Source: Humulus lupulus (Eukaryota > Streptophyta > Magnoliopsida > Rosales > Cannabaceae). From it: a DNA stretch of 64,000 nt. The position numbers and the translations under genes are program-made. Location: contig NC_084794.1 of assembly GCF_963169125.1 (NCBI RefSeq), forward strand, positions 74,001,665 through 74,065,664, written 5' to 3'. Numbering within the stretch: the stretch's first letter is position 1; each line of letters begins with the position of its first letter. Below the pieces are notes generated by a model. That model did no database searches. It had not been told where the DNA came from and worked only from the letters and a program-made list of their open reading frames with translations. This document shows, in pieces, positions 56,695-64,000 of the stretch.

Positions 56695-59108
56695 TGTAAC
56701 GCCCTGGTTAGCAAAGACCATTACACGGTGTGTGTTTAAAATAGTGCTCAACTCGCTAAGTGAGTCGTTTGGACTTAAATGTGTAATTAAAGACTAAATC
56801 AAGGTTAGGTATTAACAATTTTGGTCAACGAAGTAATTATTTTTAATTGAAAACATCAAGTTTATACGCGGGATCCCAAAAAGTGGTTATAGACTAAAAA
56901 GAAAAAGACAGATAAAATACAAATTAGCCGTCCTAAGTGGAAAAACAGGGTTCAACCCTAGTTCCTCCCAAGCTATCCTGGCCGTGGTAGTCGAGCAGGC
57001 TGCATATGCACACATCGCCCCTGAAGCTCTCCAACTCATGGCTAGTCCAACTTACCCTTGCCCTTACCTACACCACATAGCACCCCTGAGCCAAGGCTCA
57101 TCAAGAAAACTTAAATCAATAGATACAAATGAGCAACAATATATATAATAGTAAACATAGATCGATAAGTTTAAGCAATAAGACATAAGAAATGAGCTTA
57201 GCAGTAATAATCTGTTTAATTAAACACATAAACCCATCTCAACAATCAATATAGTTAGTTAAGTGCAATCAACACTTCTGTTTATTTGTATGACGTTCAA
57301 GCCTGGCGCCCTTAGGCCGAGTCCTTTGGTCTTATAACCGACCCCTGACACGCTTCGACCGAGCTGTGTTCCGCACGCTTACTGTCGGCACCGACACCCT
57401 TAGGCCAGCTTTTAGAATTGATATAATCACATATATATTGCACAACACGCAATCAAATACATCATATACAAGCATGCCTACTGAATATCACATTTATAAC
57501 CACAGTCATATCAAATTACAGGGGTTCAAGCCCCAATTACAACCAGAGTGCAATTTTCTTACCTTGAGTTTCGTGCGATGGACAATATGGCCTTAAGTAC
57601 AATCTTGATCCCGAGCCTTGCGATAATCTATTCACAACACAAACATACTCTTATTAAGGATAGACTTCAAATCCCGAGCCTCACCTCTAGACTCTATTCT
57701 TAAGATTACTATTCCCATTTGTTGGGATGTTGGAAACGTCCCCCAAGGCCCCAAATGGGCCACCAAATGGATTCTTGAGCTCCCCGAGCCCTAATCCTAA
57801 AATCAGCAAAAAAAAAAAATCATATTTCGGGACACCTGGTGCGGTTGCGCTACAACCTAGCGCGGTCGAGCTAGGTCACTAGAAACCCAAAAATTACCCA
57901 GAAGCTAACATGTTCTTCCCCAAAACCAAAAGTGCGATTCTTCTACTTACCAGACCCAGAAAATCGACCCCAACAGACTTCCCAGCAAGTTTACAACTAC
58001 AAAACGCCCCATAAAATCCTAACAATCGAAAACCAAAGTTAATATACCACAAAAAGTCATTCAAACTTATCAAAATAACATTATAGCACACTTTGCACTT
58101 CTCGAGTTTCAAACTCAAGCTTCCCTCCCAAAATCCAAGATTCACTTTGCAAATTAAGACTTCCAGTAGCAAACAGACCCTCAATTTAGTTTAAAAACCA
58201 ATTACTAACATCATTCTATGACCTAAGAAACATCAAATCCCCAAAATCCTTATATCCAAACTCAATTCCCCAAAGCTCAAGAACACAACCACTGAAATGT
58301 AAACAATAGGATATCTAAGTTCTCGCCTCCTTTGAATTTCGAGCTGCAGCTGAAAAGAGAGACCCTTGGCAACTCCTTCCCTTGCTCCTTAAATCCCTCC
58401 AAGCTTCCTTGAATCACCAAATATCCCATTCAAGCTCACCTTTCTCCACATCAAAGCACCTCAAGAGAGAACCAAGGGAATAGGAAAAAAATGTGCAAGT
58501 GTTTTCCCCTAAGGCTGCTACCCATTACACTAATGTATAGGTCAAATGAGCATAATACCCCTACCAACAATTAACCCCCAAGGCAACCTTCAAGGGTACC
58601 AAGGTCATTTGCCACCAACCCCACTAAACCTCAAATTAACAACCTAAATTCCCAATTAAATTACTAACCCTCCAAATACAATTATTTTCTCCAATAATGT
58701 TACACTAATTCCCGACCTTCGCAAAATGACCAAAATACCCCTTGGCTCACCCCGAACAAGGCATAAATCTCCATTGTGACTTTTTCGCCAAATTGCTCTA
58801 GAGGATCAACTTAAGCCAGTTATCGCAAATATATCAACAAAGTAATGTGGTTCCAATCACATAACAAATATAATTACAATTATACCTTCAACATGTCAAA
58901 ATTTACAAAAAGGCCCTTTTCCACCAAAAGCAGGCCCACATGCATATTCAATACATATAAACATGCATAAATGGTCATATCTTAATATTACTCATATATT
59001 TCACATAATCTCACATATATTCAATTAAATCCATATATAAATATTATTATGCCCTCTTGGCACAATAATCAAGGCACTCAACCTTAATAGCGAATTCGGG
59101 ACGTTACA
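56695..59108 (-). repeat. 3' LTR of reverse chromovirus C1
   Basis: Starts TGTAACGCCCTGG on the plus strand, ends GGGACGTTACA; 2414 bp, more diverged Tekay-like LTR. Followed by the pol 3' end of the same element, so it is an LTR of a longer element and not solo. Confidence 0.85.
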
Positions 59109-59365
59109 ACTGTCCCTTCCTTATCACAATTTTTTCCTCGAAAATTATTCAAATGTCTTGGGATACTAATCCCACAGATCTAACTATAACTTTAGAGTCC
59201 AGTCCTTTACCTTGATATCTCTTGTAACGCCCTCACTAGAGTGACAGTCTTATTCTGTAAGACTTTATCTCTTCTACCAAAGATTTCCACTAGCCTTTCC
59301 TTACACAATAAGTTCCACTGAAATTCTAGGGTCACTTCACCCAATCAAGGGTAGTACTCGACACC
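59109..59365 (-). pseudogene. pol 3' end of chromovirus C1
   Basis: Aligns block by block with 61581-61820 of element C2: reversed polypurine tract, the stop region and the chromodomain-like end. It is cut at 59365 by C2. The remainder lies beyond the window. Confidence 0.75.
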
Positions 59366-60283
59366 TGTAACACCATACTACCTTAGAGTTGTTACCATTT
59401 GATTTTAAAATGTGCCATTAGCTCTCTAATCGAGGTTTTAAACTTAAAAGTGTGATTAAATCAGAATAAAAACTCATTTAATGGAAATTAAGTATAAAAG
59501 GTTTGGACATCCATTAAAGTTATAAGAGTGATACATTGGGATCACGAAAATACTATTTCAAAATATATTTACAACTCAAAAGTTAGAAGCAACGAAATCA
59601 AATGTTCACAACATGTCTCTCAAAACAATCCTAGCCGTGGCGGCTAGTTAGGCCAAACATGACACGCCGCTCCATGCCCTCCAGATCATGCTTGGTCGGC
59701 CTTTCCCTTTCCCTTACCTACACCATAGAGCACCCGTAAGCCAAGGCCCAACAAGAAAACTCACGGACATAGCATATAACAATTCATTCTAGTAAATGCA
59801 TAACTTTAAACAAAAACAAACTCTTCACATAATGGCCTATGCCGACCCAAGTGCTTTACCAGGCACTGGGCTCACAGTCTTCACTGAACAGGTGAGTAAA
59901 ACACCCTAGATGGCCATGCCATGGCGGCCTGCATTTAACATGCTTGTTGTCGTTTGGTCTGCATTCAGCATGCTTATCACCGTTCCCGGCCTTAGTCGAT
60001 CCCGACCTTCATCGACTAGTCATAGTCATACAAACATACATAACAATTATAAGCACTCACACATAGTATTAAGCACAGACAGCCAGGACATGCCTTGCTC
60101 TACGAGCACAAAAAGTTTTCTTACCTGTGTCCCGAGTTGACTAACTAGTGCGATCCTGAGCACGATCCCCTAAACTCGAGCCTTGGCGGTAAAACCTAGT
60201 CACAACGTAATAATAATAAACATCCATCAAGCCATAAACCAATTAAGAACTTTAGCATAAAATTCTAGTCTCCAGGACCTCGA

Positions 60284-60308
60284 ATTCTACTAAACTAGGT
60301 AGTAGAAT
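60284..60308 (-). other. Covarying hairpin in LTR C2
   Basis: ATTCTACT, 9-nt loop, AGTAGAAT: perfect eight pairs. Two pairs differ from A 3' LTR by change on both sides. Confidence 0.6.
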
Positions 60309-60911
60309 CCTTCCTGAGCCCTTAAATTGAGTTCCCAAGCTGAAAACCTCGTTTTGGCCATTATTCCCTATTTGAGCAGCATCCCAGCCCCCTAGGGTCA
60401 TGGCGCGCTACAAGTCAAAGAGCCCCAAGGCTCTCTTCTGGGGGACACAGGCCGCGTCATGCCTTATTTGAGCCGTGGCTCTTGGACAATTTCAGAGAGT
60501 CCTAAGCTTTCTGAGTTCAAGTGGGCCCCGATGCCTGAAGAATAGGGTCGCGGCTCGAGCCCCAAAACCTAGAGCCCCCCTTGCATTTTCTCAAGTCAAC
60601 ATCACCAATTCACACCTAAATCAATCCCTAAACCCAGAATTTAGTCTAGAATTCATATCAAGGAAACTTAATGAGTATAAACACCCCAAAAACTTTCCCA
60701 TAAACTCACCAAAACTCAAAATTAGACCTAAGGTTCAACCTTTATAAATCCCCTTAACTTATAGCTGAAACTTAACAAAATTAGCATAAAATCCTTGCCT
60801 CAATCAAGGTGTTCGATCTGAGCTAAACCCCAAGTACTTCAAGCTTCAAGATTCCTCAATTCTTAGCCAATTTCCCCAAGGATTTCACCAAAGTTTCCAA
60901 GTACACCAAAG

Positions 60912-60932
60912 GAGAGAGAGAGAGAGAGAGAG
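60912..60932. repeat. (GA)10 microsatellite in LTR C2
   Basis: Ten GA repeats; CT in LTR sense. Confidence 0.9.
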
Positions 60933-61580
60933 GATGGGCTGAGAGAGTGTTATGTTTTGATTGTTTCTAGAGTCCTAAGGTAAGTCCAAGTCTATCCTTA
61001 GATTCCAAAATGTCCAAAATGCCCCTAGGTTAACCCTTAGCCATTTAATGCCTCCAAGGGCAATCTCGTCATTTGTACCATCCCCGCCAATTCCTCAAGT
61101 GTTCCTATAAATCCCCAATTAATCCCAACATACCCAAATAATCGCTAAATAGCTACCCGTTACCTGCTAACCCCAGACATGTACTACATTCCCAAAATAA
61201 CCCTAGGCTCTCCTCGAGTCGGGCATTCGACCCCGTTATGACTATTACGCTATTCCGCTCCCTAGGACCGTCTTGGGCCACACATCATAGATATATCTCC
61301 ACAATGATGTGGTCTTAAGCACAATACACACACATAATCGCTTTTACGCTCTCAACGGGCCAAAATTAGAAATGTGCCCTTATTAACAAGAACGAGTCCA
61401 CATGCATATTTAATTCACCTAAACAAGCATATCTAGCCATATAATCATTTAATTCAAGTAATCACATACTAATACACATATATCACAATTAACCACGTAA
61501 TAACACAATTAAATCAATTATTTCCCTTTCGACACGCTAATCAAGACACTAAGCCTTATTAGCAGATTTGGGACGTTATA

Positions 61581-62660
61581 ACCATCCCCTCCTTACTGAA
61601 ATATCACCCTCGAAATTTACTTGAATAACTCGGGATATTGATCCCGCATATCCGACTCAAGCTCCCAAGTTGCCTCTTCCACCCCATTGTTTCGCCACAA
61701 CACTTTCACCAAGGAAATGTTCTTGTTTCGCAAGACTTTATCCTCCCAGTCTAGGATTTGAACCAACTTCTCCTTATAAGAAAAATCTTGATCCAGCTCC
61801 AGGTTTTCATAACTCAGCACATGTGTAGAATGATACATACTTTCAGATCATAGACACATGGAATACGTCGTGAACCCCTGATAAGGCTGGAGGAATAGCC
61901 AAACTGTAAGCTAAGTCTCCAACCCATTCCAGAATCTCAAAGGGGCCAAAAAACCTAGGACTTAACTTGCCTTTCACTTCAAATCGTTTCACTCCTCTCA
62001 AAGTAGAAACTCTGAGAAACACATGATCATCGACTTGAAACTCTACACCCCTGCGTTTCAATTCTGAGTAACTCTATTGTCTACTCTGGGAGGTGAGCAT
62101 CCAAGCTCTAATCTTCTCAATTTCCTCGTTAGTTCTCTGAACAGCCTCAGGACCTAAATATTTCCTCTCATCTGTCTCATCCCAATGAATGGGTGATCTG
62201 TACTTCCTCCCACACAACATTTTATACGAAGGCACTCTGATAGTCTCCTGATAGATGTTATTATAAGAAAACTCAATCAAAGGGAGATACTTACTCCAAC
62301 ATCTCCCAAAGTCCAACACAAAGACCCGTAACATATCCTCTAGTATCTAAATCATCCTCTTAGTCTGTTTATCTATTTGAGGATGATAGGCGATACCGAA
62401 CCCCAACTGCGTGCCCATAGCCTTCTCAAAACATAGAGGTGAAAGTGGGATCCCTGTCGGACAATATCGACCTTGGAGCTCCATGGAGTTGCACAATCTC
62501 CTTTACACACAACTCAGCGTACTGTTCCACCGTATAAGTCGTTCTAATAGGAAAAAACTAGGCTAATTTGGTGTACCTATCCACAATCACCCACATAGAA
62601 TCATGTTGCCCCACTGTCTTCGGCAATCCAACCATGAAGTCCATGGTGATATCCTCCCAC
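61581..62660 (-). pseudogene. Integrase and chromodomain-like end of chromovirus C2
   Basis: Minus strand: core with ILSDRDPTF near 62460 (second Asp kept, unlike element A), LIEFSYNNIYQETIRVPSYK near 62280, GRKYRSPIHWDE, the GPY/F region KLSPRFFGPFEILEW near 61950, LSGVHDVFHVSM near 61865, and a chromodomain-like tail VEEATWELESDMRDQYPELF, stop at 61617-61619. A polypurine tract (TAAGGAGGGGATGGT on the minus strand) separates it from the LTR. Stops and shifts near 62070, 62340 and 62560. Confidence 0.9.
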
Positions 62661-64000
62661 TTCCTTTCTGGGATCCCTAATGGCTACAGCAACCCTATTG
62701 GCCTTTGATGTTCAACCTTCACCTACTGACAAGTTAAACACTTGGCCACATAATCCACCACGTCTTTATTCATTCTTGGCCACCAATATAGAGTCCTTAG
62801 ATCTTGATACATCTTCGCCATACCCGGATGTAAGGAATAGGGAGTGGTATGAGACTCATTCAGAATCTCTCGCCTAATACCAGAATCCATCAGAATACAA
62901 TCCGACCCTTATATCTTAGCAGATCAATCTCAGAAATAGAAAAGTCTCTAGCCAATCTAGCTAAGACATCCTCCCTGTGCTTTCTCAATCGTGGATCCTC
63001 ATTCTGCGCTTCTTTGATCCTCTTAAGGAGTGTGGACCGAAGAGTGATATTGGATAGCTGACCAACCACCAATTCAATTCCCGCTCTCGTCATCTCTTCA
63101 GCTAACTGTTCTGATATCTGTCTCGAACTGAACAACTGCCCTGGCCCCTTTTGACTCAATGCGTCGACCACCGCACTGACCTTCCCTGGATGGTACAAAA
63201 TCTAACAATTGTAGTCCTTCACCAACTCCAGCCAATGCCTTTGGTGCATATTTAGATCCTTCTGAGTAAAGAAATACTTTAAGCTTTTATGGTCAATGTA
63301 TATTTCGCACTTCTCCCCATATAGATAATGCCCCCATACCTTCAGTGCGAATACCACCGCTGCTAGTTCCAGATCATGAGTGGGATACCTCTATTCATAC
63401 TCCTTCAGTTGCCTAGACGCGTAGGCTATCACCTTCCCAACTTGCATCAATACACACCCCAAACCTTGCCTCGAAGCATCGTAGTAGACTATAAACTTTT
63501 CCTTGTCTGATGAAAGACTCAATACCAGAGCGGTGATCAATTCCCGCTTCAACTCCTTGAAACTGTTCTCACATCTATCTATCCAGATATACTTGGTCTT
63601 CTTATGCGTGAGCTCAGTAAATGGTGTGGCTATTATGGAGAATCCCTCAACGAAACACCGATAGTACCCTACTCATCCCAAGAAGCTTCTAACCTCTGGT
63701 ACACTGCTCGGCCTTGGCCAATCTCTCACTACCTCAATCTTGGTTGGGTCCACCAGAATCCCCTCCTTACTCACAATGTAGACTAGAAATGTTACTTGGG
63801 GTAACCAAAACTCACATTTACTGAACTTAGCATATAGCCTATGCTCCCTCAGCAACTGTAGTACCAAGCGAGGATGCTTCTCGTGCTTTATCTATGATTG
63901 GGAGTACACTAGTATATCATCGATGAATAAGATCACAAACTTATCCAAAGAATCCCTAAAGACCCTATTCATCAAGTCCATGAAGGCCGTCGGGGAATTA
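62661..64000 (-). pseudogene. RT, RNase H and integrase zinc domain of chromovirus C2 (partial)
   Basis: Minus strand, continuing past the window: RT active site [12 protein letters not shown] near 63930-63900, connection [14 protein letters not shown] near 63830, RNase H 63600-63250, the linker KVSAVVDALSQKGPGQL near 63190, and the integrase HHCC region near 62870-62720. Isolated stops (for example near 63207 and 63397). No gag or 5' LTR in the window. Confidence 0.88.

Larger units (their letters stand above)
59366..61580 (-). repeat. 3' LTR of reverse chromovirus C2
   Basis: Starts TGTAACACCATAC, ends GATTTGGGACGTTATA (a changed end); 2215 bp. Keeps the short palindrome (61299-61312), a covarying hairpin (60284-60308) and the GAGCACCCGTAAGCCAAGGC block near 59728. 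Confidence 0.85.

Noticed and set aside
57894..58184. 96-codon Cys/Leu-rich minus-strand frame in LTR C1
   Set aside because: Within the LTR; no counterpart frame in the related LTRs.
1..64000. Host genes, tRNA, rRNA or organelle DNA
   Set aside because: I looked for non-repeat coding stretches and structural RNA motifs and found none that I could support; every long stretch fits an LTR retrotransposon part except 44831-45435.

Overview
The window is a nested graveyard of LTR retrotransposons from a plant nuclear genome. I see no host single-copy gene, tRNA, rRNA or CRISPR array. A flowering plant, probably a eudicot, is suggested by the mix of families: Ty3/gypsy Tat-type elements with an extra antisense spliced gene, Ty3/gypsy chromoviruses of Tekay/Del type with very long LTRs (about 2.2-2.4 kb), and Ty1/copia elements including a SIRE-type element with an envelope-like ORF. 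Primer-binding sites match initiator-Met tRNA. I cannot name the species.

Layout. 1-16956 is Tat element 1: decayed pol (1-2185 and 9252-10130) split by a 7.06-kb SIRE-like copia element (2191-9246, identical 830-bp LTR lengths, GATAT target duplication), then a 64-bp tandem repeat, an antisense multi-exon gene (15300-11716) and a 3' LTR (from 15653) that carries a solo LTR (15933-16797). 16957-40823 is Tat element 2: pol (16957-20171), a solo Tekay-like LTR (20331-22682), an antisense gene (28.5-23.5 kb) interrupted by another probable solo LTR (24093-25519), and a 3' LTR (from 28958) into which a Tekay chromovirus (element A, 29539-40693) jumped. Element A's own 3' LTR holds a reverse solo LTR (37683-39951).

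40824-45600 is an older chromovirus (element E) on the minus strand with broken gag-pol, followed by an unrecognised decayed coding fragment (44831-45435). 45605-51238 is the 3' end of a third Tat element, carrying two more Tekay-like LTRs (45895-48251 minus, 48785-50548 plus). 51242-54997 is a copia element (C) cut in its integrase by a reverse copia (D, 54998-56694), which is cut in its RNase H by a reverse chromovirus (C1, LTR 56695-59108), which is cut near its pol 3' end by another reverse chromovirus (C2, LTR 59366-61580, pol to the window edge).

Most gag-pol reading frames are broken, mainly by single-base nonsense changes. The best preserved frame is the 632-codon envelope-like ORF of the SIRE-like element (6287-8185). 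The most unusual signals are in non-coding DNA: (i) the Tekay-like LTRs carry two GC-rich, partly palindromic units whose sequences differ between LTRs while the start-to-start pitch stays close to 72 bp; (ii) just downstream is a hairpin with a fixed 9-nt loop and paired base changes; (iii) a 16-bp palindrome is kept in nearly all of them; and (iv) the Tat elements carry an antisense gene with what looks like its own TATA box and introns.
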